Below, piece after piece: positions 1-9,577 of a DNA stretch of 64,000 bases. Below the pieces are notes generated by a model that ran no database searches, was not told the DNA's origin, and was given only the letters and a program-made list of their open reading frames with translations. Position numbers and translations under genes: made by a program. The DNA lies in the NCBI RefSeq assembly GCF_008123515.1, contig NZ_VSSR01000039.1, positions 62,001 through 126,000 of the forward strand, given 5' to 3'. Every line of letters starts with the position of its first letter. Positions within the stretch are counted from its first letter, which is position 1. This stretch comes from Bradyrhizobium cytisi. Its GTDB lineage: Bacteria; Pseudomonadota; Alphaproteobacteria; Rhizobiales; Xanthobacteraceae.

Positions 1-1
1 G

Positions 2-2188
2 CAGCAGAAGGACGCGACCGTCGCGGCACTGGTCAATCACTTCCTGGGCCTCGCGCGCGAGATGCCGCTGGTGATGGCCTTTGAGGATCTGCACTGGATC
101 GATCCGACCTCCCGCGAGGTGGTCGACCTCGTCGTCGACCGGGTGCAGAACCGGCCGATCCTAGCGATCATCACCGCGCGCTCCGAATTCCAGCCGAGCT
201 GGAACGCGCATTCGCACATTACCACCCTCGTGCTGAACCGGCTCAGCCGGCCGTTGCGCGCGACGCTGGTCGAGCGTGTCGCCGGGCGCGAGCTGCCCAA
301 GGAGGTCATCGAGGAGATCATCGTCAAGACCGACGGCGTGCCGCTGTTCCTGGAGGAGCTGACCAAGACGGTTCTCGAGTCCGATCTCCTGACCGAGCGG
401 CATGGCCGCTACGTTCTGTCGGGCCCGTGGCGGCAACTCGCGATCCCGGCGACGCTGACGGACTCGCTGATGGCGCGTCTCGACCGGATGGGGCCGTTCA
501 AGCGGATCGCGCAGATCGGCGCCACGATCGGCCGCGAGTTCTCCTACGAGACCCTGCATGCGGTCGCCAACACGCCTGCGGAGCAGATCGAGGCGGCGCT
601 GACGCATCTGGAGGAGGCGGGCCTGATCATGCGGCGCGGCCATCCGCCGGACGCGCTCTACTCCTTCAAGCACGTGATGATCCAGAACGCGGCGCATGCC
701 AGCCTCTTGCACAGCGAGCGGCGCAAGCTGCATGCCAGCATCGCCCAGGTGCTCGCCGAGATGTATCCGGAGAAGACCGAGCGCGAGCCGGAGCTGCTGG
801 CCCACCATCTCACCGAGTCCGGCCAGAGCGAGGGCGCGGCGAGCTTCTGGCTCAAGGCCGGCAAGCAGGCGGCCAAGAGCGGCGCCAATCTCGAGGCCAT
901 CGGCCATCTGCGCCGCGGCTTGAGCGTGGTGCAGGCCAATGCCCGCATGCAGGGCGCCGACGAGATGGAGCTCGAGGTGCGCATCGCGCTCGGCAACGCG
1001 CTGATCGCCGCCAAGGGCTACGCGGTGCAAGAGGTCGAGGAGAACTACATCCGCGCCCTCGAGCTCGGCCAGCAGCTCGATGACGACGAGAAGGCTTTTG
1101 CCGCCACCCGCGGGCTCTGGGTCTGCCATTTCATCCGCGCCGATCTCACCCGCGCGCATGATCTCAGCGTCGAGCTGTTGAAATTCGCCAAGCGCGAGCG
1201 GCTCAACGAACGGGCGCAGCCGGCGCAGCAGACCGGCTATCTGATCGAGGCGCACCGGTCGATCGCGATGACCATGCTCTATCGCGGGCGCTTCGCCGCC
1301 GCGCAGCATCATCTGCACCGCTGCATCAATCTCTACAGCCCCGATTTGCACTCCGACCTAATGGAGCGGCACGGCACCGATCCCGGCGTCGTCTCGCTGT
1401 CCTACCTCGGCTATCTCCTGTGGTTCCTCGGCCAGCCTGACGCGGCGCGGCAGCACAGCGAGCAGGCGATCCTGCATGCGGAGAAGATCCGCCATCCCTT
1501 CTCGCTCGCCTTTGCGTTGGTGTTCGGCGCCTATCTCTGCCAGCATCTGCGCGATATCGAGGGCACGCGCGACCACGCCAACCGCGCCATGATCATCGCC
1601 ACCGAGCACAATTTCCTGCACTGGAAGCAGCAGGCCACGATCCTGCGCGGCTGGGCGCTGGCGCAGCTCGGCGAGGCCGACGAGGGCATCAGCCAGATGC
1701 GGTTCGGCCTCGACGAATACGAGGCGATGGATTCCTGGCTCGCCGGCTGCTGGTTCCGCTGCCTGCTGGCGGAGGCCTATGCCAAGGTCGGCATGCGCGA
1801 TGCCGCCTTGCGCGCGCTGGACGGTGCGCTTGCGACCGCAAGACGGACCGGCGATCACTCCTATCTGGCGGAAGTCTATCGCCTGCAAGGCGAGATCACC
1901 CTGTCGGACGGCAATCCGACTTCGGTGCAGGAGGCCGAAGATTTGTTCGAACTGTCGCTCGAGACCGCGCGCAAGCAGGGCGCGTTGTCCTGGGAGCTCA
2001 GAACTGCCGTCAGCCTCGCACGGCTGTCGCACGACGCCGGCAAGCGCGAACACGCCAGTCTGTTGCTCGTGCCGATCGTCGGCAAGTTCAACGAGGGATT
2101 CCTGACGCCGGACCTGAAGCTGGCCATGCAGCTCGTGCACGAGATCGGTGGCGACACACCGGCTCGTCAGGCCGATCCGGTGAAATGA
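2..2188 (+). CDS. AAA-ATPase/TPR signalling protein, C-terminal part (5' end outside window)
   Basis: The reading frame is open from base 2, so the N-terminus lies upstream of the window; about 728 residues are visible. Near visible residues 22-40 is a Walker-B-like stretch (AFEDLHWIDPTS) typical of the STAND/AAA ATPase module found behind class III adenylate cyclase domains in rhizobial proteins. The rest is helical and TPR-like (about residues 260-700), with repeated Ala/Leu/Tyr spacing such as the GYLLWFLGQPDAARQHSEQA segment. By family, the missing N-terminus probably holds a nucleotide cyclase domain and the Walker A, but this cannot be seen here. The stop codon overlaps the next gene by four bases, so the two are probably translationally coupled. 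The role is inferred to be signal transduction; no substrate can be named. Confidence 0.8.
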   Translation, partial: QQKDATVAALVNHFLGLAREMPLVMAFEDLHWIDPTSREVVDLVVDRVQNRPILAIITARSEFQPSWNAHSHITTLVLNRLSRPLRATLVERVAGRELPKEVIEEIIVKTDGVPLFLEELTKTVLESDLLTERHGRYVLSGPWRQLAIPATLTDSLMARLDRMGPFKRIAQIGATIGREFSYETLHAVANTPAEQIEAALTHLEEAGLIMRRGHPPDALYSFKHVMIQNAAHASLLHSERRKLHASIAQVLAEMYPEKTEREPELLAHHLTESGQSEGAASFWLKAGKQAAKSGANLEAIGHLRRGLSVVQANARMQGADEMELEVRIALGNALIAAKGYAVQEVEENYIRALELGQQLDDDEKAFAATRGLWVCHFIRADLTRAHDLSVELLKFAKRERLNERAQPAQQTGYLIEAHRSIAMTMLYRGRFAAAQHHLHRCINLYSPDLHSDLMERHGTDPGVVSLSYLGYLLWFLGQPDAARQHSEQAILHAEKIRHPFSLAFALVFGAYLCQHLRDIEGTRDHANRAMIIATEHNFLHWKQQATILRGWALAQLGEADEGISQMRFGLDEYEAMDSWLAGCWFRCLLAEAYAKVGMRDAALRALDGALATARRTGDHSYLAEVYRLQGEITLSDGNPTSVQEAEDLFELSLETARKQGALSWELRTAVSLARLSHDAGKREHASLLLVPIVGKFNEGFLTPDLKLAMQLVHEIGGDTPARQADPVK

Positions 2189-2979
2189 GCGATCTGCCCG
2201 CCGCCCGTGCGCGCTACGTCGAGCTGATTGCGAAGCGGGAACGACTCTCCTCGCCGCGCCTGCTTGCAGCCCTGGCGGCGGTGCCGCGCGAAAATTTTCT
2301 GGCGAAGGGGCCCTGGCGCATCAAGAGCGAGGCGGCGCGCAAATACCGACTGACGCCCGACGCCGACCCCGTCCATCTCTACGACAATGTGCTGGTTGCG
2401 ATCGACGCGCGCCGCAAGCTCGACACCGGACTGCCGAGCCTGTGGGCGCACTTCATCGATTTGCTCGGCGTCGGGGAGAAGGACCGCGTGGTCCAGATCG
2501 GTTGCGGGCTCGGCTATTTCTCGGCGATCCTCTCAGAGATCGTTGGCCCGAACGGCAGGGTGCATGCGATCGAGTGTGACGAGCGGCTCGCGGTGCGTGC
2601 CGCGGCCTGTCTTCGCGCCTATCGAAATGTCAGGGTTGTCAACGGCGACGGCTGCCGCAACATCGGCGAGGCCGCTGACGTCATCATTGTGCATGCCGGC
2701 TTCTCGCATCCGCAACCGCTCTGGCTTCAATCGCTGCGCCCGCGCGGCCGCCTGCTGGTGCCGCTGACGCAGCGGGACCGCGAAGGCGCCGCCCTCAAGA
2801 TCACGCGCAAAGGCAAGGGATTCGAGGCCGAGGCTGTGCAGCAGATCCGGATCTTTCCCGGCCGGGGCCGGGGGGCGACGGCGCTTGACGATCGCGTCGC
2901 CGATTGGTGGCAGCGCGCATCGTCGCTGGCGCCGCTGCGCTTTCGCGGCATCGCGCAGGGGCTGCCGTCGGATGGCTAA
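2185..2979 (+). CDS. protein-L-isoaspartate O-methyltransferase-like SAM methyltransferase
   Basis: 264 residues. The N-terminus resembles PCMT proteins (VPRENFLAKGPW, about 33-44, like the PR-x-F-V motif). A Rossmann SAM-binding glycine motif, VVQIGCGLGYFSAIL, lies near residue 100, with an acidic residue at the end of the next strand (HAIECDE). Canonical PCMT enzymes repair isoaspartyl residues in aged proteins. The canonical substrate loop (usually DNVLVAI... followed by QP) is partly recognisable, but the usual GSGSGYQ is replaced by GCGLGYF, so the substrate may differ. The start is fixed by the ATGA overlap with the upstream AAA/TPR gene. No downstream partner is close: the next gene begins 95 bp later. 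Confidence 0.75.
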   Translation: MSDLPAARARYVELIAKRERLSSPRLLAALAAVPRENFLAKGPWRIKSEAARKYRLTPDADPVHLYDNVLVAIDARRKLDTGLPSLWAHFIDLLGVGEKDRVVQIGCGLGYFSAILSEIVGPNGRVHAIECDERLAVRAAACLRAYRNVRVVNGDGCRNIGEAADVIIVHAGFSHPQPLWLQSLRPRGRLLVPLTQRDREGAALKITRKGKGFEAEAVQQIRIFPGRGRGATALDDRVADWWQRASSLAPLRFRGIAQGLPSDG

Positions 2980-3074
2980 CGATTCGTTTCATTTTACCTT
3001 GATTACGAATCGAAGTTTCCAACGTCTCCCGTCGCTTGTATGAGTGTGTTTCGATGGCCATTTGAGCACGTATC

Positions 3075-4025
3075 ATGCATTCCGTTGCCCTGCTGACTGC
3101 TAGCTATGCCAAGGATATCGAGCGCTTCTCGCTGCTGAGCGAGAGCATCGACACCTGGTTGACGGGTTACACGCGGCATTATGTTCTCGTTAACGATGAG
3201 GACGTGCCGCTGTTCGAGCGGTTTGCGTCCGACAAGCGCGTCATCGTTCCGGCCTCGCGTTACCTGCCGAAATGGCTGTGGGCGCTGCCGCCGTCGCTCC
3301 AGTTCATCAGCAATCGCCGTGTCTGGCTGTCGCTGCTGTCATCGCCTGTCCATGGCTGGCACATCCAGCAGATCCTGAAGATCGCCGGCGTGCTCAATGG
3401 ACCCGAGCAGCGCGTCTGTATTCTTGACTCGGACAATCTGTTCTTCCGCGAGTTCGACGTCGGCCAATATGCCGGTGCGGAGAAAACGCCGCTGTTCGTC
3501 ACGCGCAAGGGAATCGACGCCGACCATCCCCTGCATGTGCTGTGGCTCCGCACCGTCGATCAGCTTCTCGGTATCAAGGAGCGCGCCTTCCCGGCGGACG
3601 ATTATGTCGGCAACGCGCTGGTCTGGGACAAGGACGCCGCGCGCGCGATGACCGGCGCCATCAAGTCGGCGACGGGCCTCAGCTGGGCCTTGGCGCTGTG
3701 CCGGAAGAAGAAATTCTCCGAGTACCTGCTGTATGGAAACTTCGTCGCGAACTCGCCGGAACATCTGGCGGCACACCGGGTGAGCGAAGACAGTATCGCC
3801 GTCTCGCACTGGGACGACACCCGCCTCGATCGCGCGGCGATCGAAGCCTTGATGGCCGCCGCATCGCCAGAGCAGGTCGCGCTCTGCATCCAGTCCTATT
3901 CGTCGACCTCGATCGACGACATCCGCGACGTCTTCCGCCTGAATTCGCGCGACCGCCGCGGTCCCAGCCTGTCTCCCGACCACATGGGCGACACGACCGC
4001 TTTCGAGACGCCCAAAACAGGCTAA
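3075..4025 (+). CDS. DUF6492-type putative glycosyltransferase
   Basis: 316 residues with no signal peptide. A central VCILDSDNLFF segment near residue 115 supplies a D-x-D type motif of the kind that binds metal and nucleotide sugar in GT-A folds. An N-terminal strand (SVALLTASYAKDIERF) and the FVTRKG and ADDYVGNALVW segments fit proteins annotated as DUF6492, which are often encoded beside polysaccharide genes. The neighbours include a second glycosyltransferase and a flippase a few kb downstream. Donor and acceptor sugars cannot be predicted. The start is the ATG at 3075. The gene converges on the xylanase gene, with a palindromic repeat in the short gap between them. Confidence 0.6.
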   Translation: MHSVALLTASYAKDIERFSLLSESIDTWLTGYTRHYVLVNDEDVPLFERFASDKRVIVPASRYLPKWLWALPPSLQFISNRRVWLSLLSSPVHGWHIQQILKIAGVLNGPEQRVCILDSDNLFFREFDVGQYAGAEKTPLFVTRKGIDADHPLHVLWLRTVDQLLGIKERAFPADDYVGNALVWDKDAARAMTGAIKSATGLSWALALCRKKKFSEYLLYGNFVANSPEHLAAHRVSEDSIAVSHWDDTRLDRAAIEALMAAASPEQVALCIQSYSSTSIDDIRDVFRLNSRDRRGPSLSPDHMGDTTAFETPKTG

Positions 4026-4074
4026 AGCATGATCCGGAAAAGTGTGCAGCGGTTTTCCGAAAAGATCATGCTTA
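4023..4074. repeat. dispersed rhizobial palindrome between convergent genes
   Basis: TAAAGCATGATCCGGAAAA and TTTTCCGAAAAGATCATGCTTA form the two arms of an imperfect inverted repeat of about 52 bp that begins at the stop codon of the upstream gene. Elements of this sequence type are scattered between genes in Bradyrhizobium genomes (recalled, not searched). Its position between two convergent genes suggests it may act as a two-way transcript end, but neither arm ends in a clear T-run. Confidence 0.75.
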
Positions 4075-4083
4075 GGCAAAGCC

Positions 4084-5148
4084 TCACAGGTCCTTCGTGA
4101 ACTTGCTGATGACGTCCATGAACGGCTTCGGCTTGAACTCGCCGTCGAGCGGCAGCGGGCGGTTCGGCTGCTTGTCGCTGCGGGCGAAGGTGCCGTTGAT
4201 CCAGCTGTAACGATCGGAGATGCCCCAGGTCAGGATCGAGCGTGCCGGTCCGCTGGTCGCAATTGCCGTCAGCAGATCGTCGACACGCTTGGCGACGATG
4301 GCATCGCGCTCCGAAGCACTTCCCGTCAGCTTCTGATCGTCGACGTCGAGCTCGGTGACGTAGACCTCCAGGCCCCACGCGCGGAGCTCGGTGACAAACT
4401 CGGCGAGCCCATGGGTGTCGATCTCGAGCTCGGCATGCAGATGCGATTGCAGTCCGACCGCGTGCAGGGGCGCGCCCTGGTCGAGCAGATTCATGATGAG
4501 GTTGCGGTAGGCGGCGCGCTTGGCGATGAACGAGTCCTTCGCCGACTCGATATCGTATTCGTTGATCGCGAGCTTGACGTAGGGATCGGCCGCGGCCGCG
4601 GCGCGGAAGGCGAGCGGAATCCAGCGGTCGCCGAGATGCTGCGTCCAGAACGTGTTGCGCCGGTCGGTGACGCTTTTGGGATTGTCAGGGATGGGCTCGT
4701 TGACGACGTCCCACGAGGTCAGCTTGTCCTTGTAGTAGGAGACGACGGTGTTGATGTGATCGACATAGGCGCGCTCGACGCCTTTCGAATCCTTGATCTG
4801 CTTGGTCCAGTCCGGAATGTCGTGATACCAGGCGAGCGCGTGGCCGCGCATGGTCAGGTCGTTCTTCTGGGCGAAATCATAGATGGCGTCGGCACGCTCG
4901 AAGGCGAACGTGTGCGCGTCCGGCCGCAGCATCGGCCATTTCAGTTCGAGCACCGGCACCACCTGCGTACAATAGGTGCTGATGGCCTCGCCGAGCCGCG
5001 GATCAGCCTGCAGGTCCCAGAGCGTGGCGGCGGCGCCATAGCCCGGACGGCGCTGCGCAAGTTTCGACACCGGAAGTGCTGACGCCGATACGCCCGCTGC
5101 GAGCGTTGCGGCGCTGCCGAGGAGAAATTCGCGTCTGTCGAGCTTCAT
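4084..5148 (-). CDS. endo-1,4-beta-xylanase, GH10, Tat-exported
   Basis: 354 residues from the ATG at 5148. An upstream in-frame start would add 17 residues in front of the export signal and is less likely. The N-terminus carries a twin-arginine signal (DRREFLLGSAATLAAG). GH10 hallmarks are present: AWYHDIPDW near 106-114, acid/base Glu151 in WDVVNEP, INEYDIE near 195-201, QSHLH near 234-238, nucleophile Glu266 in YVTELDV, and a terminal WGISDRYSWI block. GH10 enzymes cleave internal beta-1,4-xylosidic bonds, so this one probably acts on plant xylan or a related polymer in the periplasm or outside the cell. It lies next to glycosyltransferase genes rather than a xylose operon. Confidence 0.9.
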   Translation of the reverse strand: MKLDRREFLLGSAATLAAGVSASALPVSKLAQRRPGYGAAATLWDLQADPRLGEAISTYCTQVVPVLELKWPMLRPDAHTFAFERADAIYDFAQKNDLTMRGHALAWYHDIPDWTKQIKDSKGVERAYVDHINTVVSYYKDKLTSWDVVNEPIPDNPKSVTDRRNTFWTQHLGDRWIPLAFRAAAAADPYVKLAINEYDIESAKDSFIAKRAAYRNLIMNLLDQGAPLHAVGLQSHLHAELEIDTHGLAEFVTELRAWGLEVYVTELDVDDQKLTGSASERDAIVAKRVDDLLTAIATSGPARSILTWGISDRYSWINGTFARSDKQPNRPLPLDGEFKPKPFMDVISKFTKDL

Positions 5149-5251
5149 CACGTGGCGGCCGCCCTTTCGGAACCAACGCGCCAATGTACCAAGCGGCACC
5201 TTGCGACGCCGCGGTTTCCTGTTGTTGGGTTAACTTTCGCGAACGGTCTTG

Positions 5252-6352
5252 TCAGCGCGCCTGACGCTGCACCGCCTCAGCGATCCCGTAATAGTGAAGC
5301 GCGCCCTTTTCGAGTGTCAGATTGTCCATCACATAATCGCGAGGTGCGAAGTCGGCCGCGCTGACCTGCGACCAGAAGCCGCTCCAGCCGGCGACGAAAC
5401 CGTTCGCGTCGATGAACGTGCGGCCGCAACGTGCGTCGAAATAGGGCACCGAGGACACGCCGCCTTCGTATCTCACCTTGTCCGGAAAATACTCCGGATC
5501 CTGCCACGGCCCGCCGCGATTCCACGCGAACACGGGCACGCCGCTCGACAGCGCCTGCTGACAGGCGATGCCCTGGCTCTCATGCTCGCAGAGGAACACC
5601 ATGCTGCGGCAGCGCGCCAGCGCCGCCTTGTAGTCGTCTTCCTTGTAGTGACCGTAGCGGATCACCTCGACCGAGCGGCCGCTGGCTTCGAGATGCCGGC
5701 GGATCGGTTCGATCAGCTCGCTCCCGTAGCGCTCGTGCTCCCAGCGCACCTTGTCATAGAGCAGCACATCGACGCTCTTCTGCTCGGCGGCGGTCTCGGT
5801 CCACACATCGGTTTCGATGCCGACCGGCCAGACCTCGACATGCGGCCAGTACGGCCGGCACATCTCCGCGTACCAGTCGCAGGGCACCAAAATCGTCTTC
5901 TTGTGCAAGTCTTTCAGATGCTCCGGTGCATCCACGGGGTGGTTGTACATGGCGACCCCCAGCAAAAGCGGGTTTTGCCAGGCGAACCAGTCGAGCACGA
6001 AGGGACGCCCGATGATGCAGGCGAGCTCGCCCGGATGCTTGCGGATGTAGCCGTAGTCGTTGACGCGATAGCGGATCCCGACCCGGTCGAGCCCGGCACA
6101 GAGATTGAGGAACACGCGCCGCTGGCCGCTGATCCAGGACTTGCCGAGCAGCATCCGCCGCAGCAGCGGCCGGATGTGGCGGTCGCCCGGAAACCAGCGG
6201 TCGTCCCGCTCCTCGAAGAACAGGTTGAGCGTCATCCGCTCGTCCCGGTCGGCGGGGGCGGCCGGGACCAGAGACGCATCCGTCCCGCCATGGGGCACGG
6301 AGGCGGGGTTTGCCCGCACACGCTCGGCAACGTCCATGTCAGTCACGTCCAT
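5252..6352 (-). CDS. GT-B fold glycosyltransferase (family 1/4-like)
   Basis: 366 residues from the ATG at 6352. An internal ATG at 6235 (MTLNLFFEERDDRWF) has a better purine-rich leader and may be the true start. The C-terminal half has the donor-site pattern of retaining GT-B enzymes: EHESQGIACQQALSSGVPVF near residues 275-295, preceded by VLLYDKVRWEHERYG. The protein has no signal peptide and is presumably a cytosolic or membrane-associated sugar transferase. It is divergently transcribed from the polysaccharide flippase at 6610 across a 257-bp intergenic region, which suggests a shared role in surface polysaccharide synthesis. Sugar specificity cannot be read from the sequence. Confidence 0.7.
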   Translation of the reverse strand: MDVTDMDVAERVRANPASVPHGGTDASLVPAAPADRDERMTLNLFFEERDDRWFPGDRHIRPLLRRMLLGKSWISGQRRVFLNLCAGLDRVGIRYRVNDYGYIRKHPGELACIIGRPFVLDWFAWQNPLLLGVAMYNHPVDAPEHLKDLHKKTILVPCDWYAEMCRPYWPHVEVWPVGIETDVWTETAAEQKSVDVLLYDKVRWEHERYGSELIEPIRRHLEASGRSVEVIRYGHYKEDDYKAALARCRSMVFLCEHESQGIACQQALSSGVPVFAWNRGGPWQDPEYFPDKVRYEGGVSSVPYFDARCGRTFIDANGFVAGWSGFWSQVSAADFAPRDYVMDNLTLEKGALHYYGIAEAVQRQAR

Positions 6353-6609
6353 ACTAAGAGAAAGCCGGGCGACGCCTTGAAATCATGGTTTCTTTTCGGT
6401 GATCAGGTCGGTCCGTACAAGGACAGGGCAAATTTAACGCTAACGCGCGAAACCGGGGAGGCCACCCCATTCGGCGGCCGTTCTGCAGACTTAAATGACT
6501 ATCCTGGGAGATGCTGCGGCGCAGTCCGATCGTCAAGCCTTCGATCGTCAAGCCAAAGTCCAACTGATTAACGGCCGCTCGATTTCAAGGCCGCCGGTCC
6601 CGTGCACGC

Positions 6610-8046
6610 ATGCTGAATCGCCATTTCTCCATCTATCTCGTTGCCTACATCCTGCCCGCGGCGGTGGGCTTCTTCGCGGTCACCGCCTACACGCGGCTGC
6701 TGACGCCGGCGGAGTACGGCGTCTATGTCGTCGGCATCAGCATTGCCGGCATTCTGGGGGCGATCTTCTTCGCCTGGATCAAGCTGTCGGTGTCACGCTA
6801 CCAGGCGATGTCGTCGGAGGTTGATTTTCGCGGCACGGCGATGGTCGCATTCGCGCTGACGGTCGTTGCCATGTGCGCCGCGACCCCATTGGTGTTCCTG
6901 TTCCGTAGCGATGTCAGTGTCGAGCTGGTGCTCGCCAGCATGTTCGTCGCGATCATGTCGAATGCGGTCGATGTCGGCCAGGAGTTCGAGCGTGCCAAAT
7001 TGCGCCCCTATCGCTTCGCGGCGATCTCGATCGTGCGCAGCGTGTCGAGCGTGGGCTTCGGCCTGCTCGGGATCTGGCTTGGCTGGGGCGGCATGGGCCT
7101 GCTCGCGGCGTTCGGCCTGGGCTCGCTGACCGGCATCATTCTCAACCTCGTTGGCGATCGCACGAAGATCGCGCGCTTTCAGCGCAGCCAGTTCATGCAG
7201 CTGGCGCGCTACGGCCTGCCGCTAACGCTGGCCGGGCTCTCGGTTGCGCTCTACTCGACCAGCGACCGGCTCATCGTCGCCTGGCTGCTCGGCAGGGACG
7301 CCGCCGGTATTTTTGGCGTCGCCGCCGATCTGCCGCGCCAGTTCATGGTCATGATCGCCTCCAGCGTCGCCGCAGCCACCGTGCCACTGGTGTTTCGTTC
7401 GTTGTCGGAAAAGAACAACGAGACGACGCGGGAGCGCTTGACCGAGAGTCTCGAGCTGCTGCTCGTCGTCGTCGCACCCGTCGCGGTCTGGCTTGCGCTC
7501 GCATCCGACCAGGTCGCGGGCACGCTCGTCGGCGTCGATTTCCGCGCCGGCGTGTCGGCACTGTTGCCGACGCTGGTGCTCGCCCGCTTCTTCGGCATCG
7601 CCAACCAATTCTACGTGCAGATCAGCTTCCAGCTCGCCGAGCGGCCGTTCATGCTGGCGGCGCAGTCGTTCCTCACCTTGGTTGTGAGTGTGGCGTTGAT
7701 GATCGCACTGGTAGCGGGCTACGGCCTCTACGGTGCGGCGCTGGCGACGCTGGCGACCGAGGCAATCGGCTTCGTTGTCGCTGTCACGCTGATGCACCGC
7801 GCCCATCCCGTGCCGTTCGACCTCAACCGGCTTGCCGGCGTCGCGGCATCGGCAGCAGTGATGGCGGCTGCGATCCTCATCGCACGCGCACAGGTCGGCG
7901 GCACCGGCCTCGTGTCGCTGATCGTCGTGAGTGTTGCGGGCGGCCTCGCCTACACCGCCGCCGCGTGGCTGCTGAATGTCGCGAATGTGCGGACGTTGTC
8001 GCTCCAGTGCCTGCGGACGTTCAACCGGAAGGCGCTCGGCGTCTAG
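6610..8046 (+). CDS. Wzx-like oligosaccharide flippase (MOP superfamily)
   Basis: 478 residues with about twelve to fourteen hydrophobic segments. The N-terminus (YILPAAVGFFAVTAYTRLLTPAEYGVY) is typical of polysaccharide-export MOP flippases, which move lipid-linked oligosaccharides across the inner membrane. A further family-like stretch is YGLPLTLAGLSVALYSTSDR near 198-217. The divergent glycosyltransferase and the DUF6492 protein nearby suggest an exopolysaccharide or capsule function, although no polymerase or chain-length regulator is in view. The start is the ATG at 6610, the first in frame. Confidence 0.85.
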   Translation: MLNRHFSIYLVAYILPAAVGFFAVTAYTRLLTPAEYGVYVVGISIAGILGAIFFAWIKLSVSRYQAMSSEVDFRGTAMVAFALTVVAMCAATPLVFLFRSDVSVELVLASMFVAIMSNAVDVGQEFERAKLRPYRFAAISIVRSVSSVGFGLLGIWLGWGGMGLLAAFGLGSLTGIILNLVGDRTKIARFQRSQFMQLARYGLPLTLAGLSVALYSTSDRLIVAWLLGRDAAGIFGVAADLPRQFMVMIASSVAAATVPLVFRSLSEKNNETTRERLTESLELLLVVVAPVAVWLALASDQVAGTLVGVDFRAGVSALLPTLVLARFFGIANQFYVQISFQLAERPFMLAAQSFLTLVVSVALMIALVAGYGLYGAALATLATEAIGFVVAVTLMHRAHPVPFDLNRLAGVAASAAVMAAAILIARAQVGGTGLVSLIVVSVAGGLAYTAAAWLLNVANVRTLSLQCLRTFNRKALGV

Positions 8047-8306
8047 CCGCGGGCCGACGCCGCCCGCCCGCATCGTCGGAACAGGAGGGTAGCCCGCATC
8101 TGATTGCAATCGCGGTGGGCCGTACTGTCCCGGGAAATTCGGGGGTGGATGTTGGATATTGGATTGTGCAATACTGCTCGGCAGGACATTCGCGCTCGAA
8201 TCAATAAGAGAGTGTTTGGAAGCGCGACCTCAGAGCCACTGCCGAAGGCGTTCGTGCGCGGGAAGCGTGCCGTCCTGGGCGGGCATTTTCAGAAAGCAGA
8301 CTAGAT

Positions 8307-9353
8307 ATGGCTCAAAGGATGCCGGAAATCCGTGCATTGGCGCAACTGCTCGGCCGTTATCGCGAGCCCGACAGTACGCGCGGCGTCCTCGAACTGGCAG
8401 TCACGGCAGTGCCGTTGCTGGTCATCTGGGCCCTGACCTGGAATGCTTTTGACAATGGCTATTGGCTTGGCTTGCTGCTCGAGGTGCCCGCAGCCGGCTT
8501 GCTCGTCCGCCTCTTCATGATCCAGCACGATTGCGGACACGGCTCGTTCTTCCGCAGCCGGGTCGTGAACGACTGGGTCGGCCGGGCCATCGGTGTCGTG
8601 ACACTGACGCCTTATGATTATTGGCGGCATAATCATGCGCACCATCATGCGAGCTCCGGCAATCTCGATCACAGGGGTCTTGGCGACATCGATACGTTGA
8701 CCGTACGCGAGTTTCTCGCGCAATCTCGATGGCGTCGGATGCTCTATCGTCTCTACCGGCATCCCATGGTGATGTTTGGCGTCGGTCCCTCATATTTGTT
8801 CATCCTGAAGCACCGATTGCCGGTCGGGAGGATGCGCGGCGGCTGGAAGCCCTGGTTGAGCACGATGGGCACAAATGCTGCCATCGCGGTTCTCGTCGCC
8901 GCGATGATCCGCCTGGTGGGCTATGGGCCGTTCCTGCTTGTGCATCTGCCGATCATAATTCTGGCGGCGTCGATCGGTGTCTGGCTGTTCTACGTTCAGC
9001 ACCAGTTCGAGGACACGTACTGGTCCCATGACGAAGGCTGGAGTTTTCACGAGGCTGCGCTGCATGGCAGTTCCCACTACCATTTGCCGACTGTCTTGCG
9101 ATGGTTCACGGCCAATATCGGCATCCACCACATCCACCATCTCAGCAGCAGAATTCCCTGCTATCGACTGCCGGATGTGTTGCGGGATCATCCGCAGCTC
9201 GCTGGCGTCGGACGAATGACCCTGCTCCAGAGTCTGCGGTCTGTGCCGCTGGTCTTATGGGATGAGGAGCGCCTGCGGCTCGTCTCCTTTGCGGAGGTAA
9301 GAGCCCGGTCCATGCCCGATCTGCCCGTGATCGCGGACTGTTGTAACCTGTAG
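8307..9353 (+). CDS. membrane fatty-acid desaturase
   Basis: 348 residues. All three histidine boxes of integral-membrane di-iron desaturases are present: HDCGH at 74-78, HNHAHH at 108-113 and HHIHH near 275, separated by hydrophobic segments in the usual order. Such enzymes introduce cis double bonds into membrane acyl chains, with electrons from ferredoxin or cytochrome b5-like donors. The spacing fits the omega-6/delta-12 type group, but regiochemistry is not certain. It has 260 bp of upstream sequence without a convincing gene and appears monocistronic. Confidence 0.88.
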   Translation: MAQRMPEIRALAQLLGRYREPDSTRGVLELAVTAVPLLVIWALTWNAFDNGYWLGLLLEVPAAGLLVRLFMIQHDCGHGSFFRSRVVNDWVGRAIGVVTLTPYDYWRHNHAHHHASSGNLDHRGLGDIDTLTVREFLAQSRWRRMLYRLYRHPMVMFGVGPSYLFILKHRLPVGRMRGGWKPWLSTMGTNAAIAVLVAAMIRLVGYGPFLLVHLPIIILAASIGVWLFYVQHQFEDTYWSHDEGWSFHEAALHGSSHYHLPTVLRWFTANIGIHHIHHLSSRIPCYRLPDVLRDHPQLAGVGRMTLLQSLRSVPLVLWDEERLRLVSFAEVRARSMPDLPVIADCCNL

Positions 9354-9355
9354 CC

Positions 9356-9384
9356 GGCACCCACCGGCGTTGCCGCGCGGTGCC
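9356..9384 (+). terminator. possible hairpin terminator after the desaturase gene
   Basis: GGCACC and GGTGCC arms enclose a GC-rich 17-base loop with further pairing potential, and TATTTCT follows. It starts three bases after the desaturase stop codon. The T-tract is weak, so termination is only plausible. Confidence 0.3.
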
Positions 9385-9577
9385 TATTTCTCGTCACGGA
9401 AATTTCTGCAAACGCGATAAGCCACCGGCTTTTACATTTTGCGGTAGCGGCAGCCGGAGCCATGCCTTGCCGAGCTTGTCAATCAAAGCCCGTTCTGCTC
9501 AGTAGGAGTTTGAAATTGCGCAGCAATATGCGCATGCATCTATCGACTAAAGTCGAAATTCAGCGAGGAAACAAACA

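Noticed and set aside
4042..5082. Long plus-strand reading frame opposite the xylanase gene
   Set aside because: It is the antisense shadow of a gene with complete GH10 motifs; its product is rich in Arg, Gly and Val with no domain, as expected from high-GC antisense frames.
8104..8304. Possible 66-codon gene before the desaturase
   Set aside because: No ribosome-binding site, no domain and no clear codon bias. It was treated as upstream sequence.
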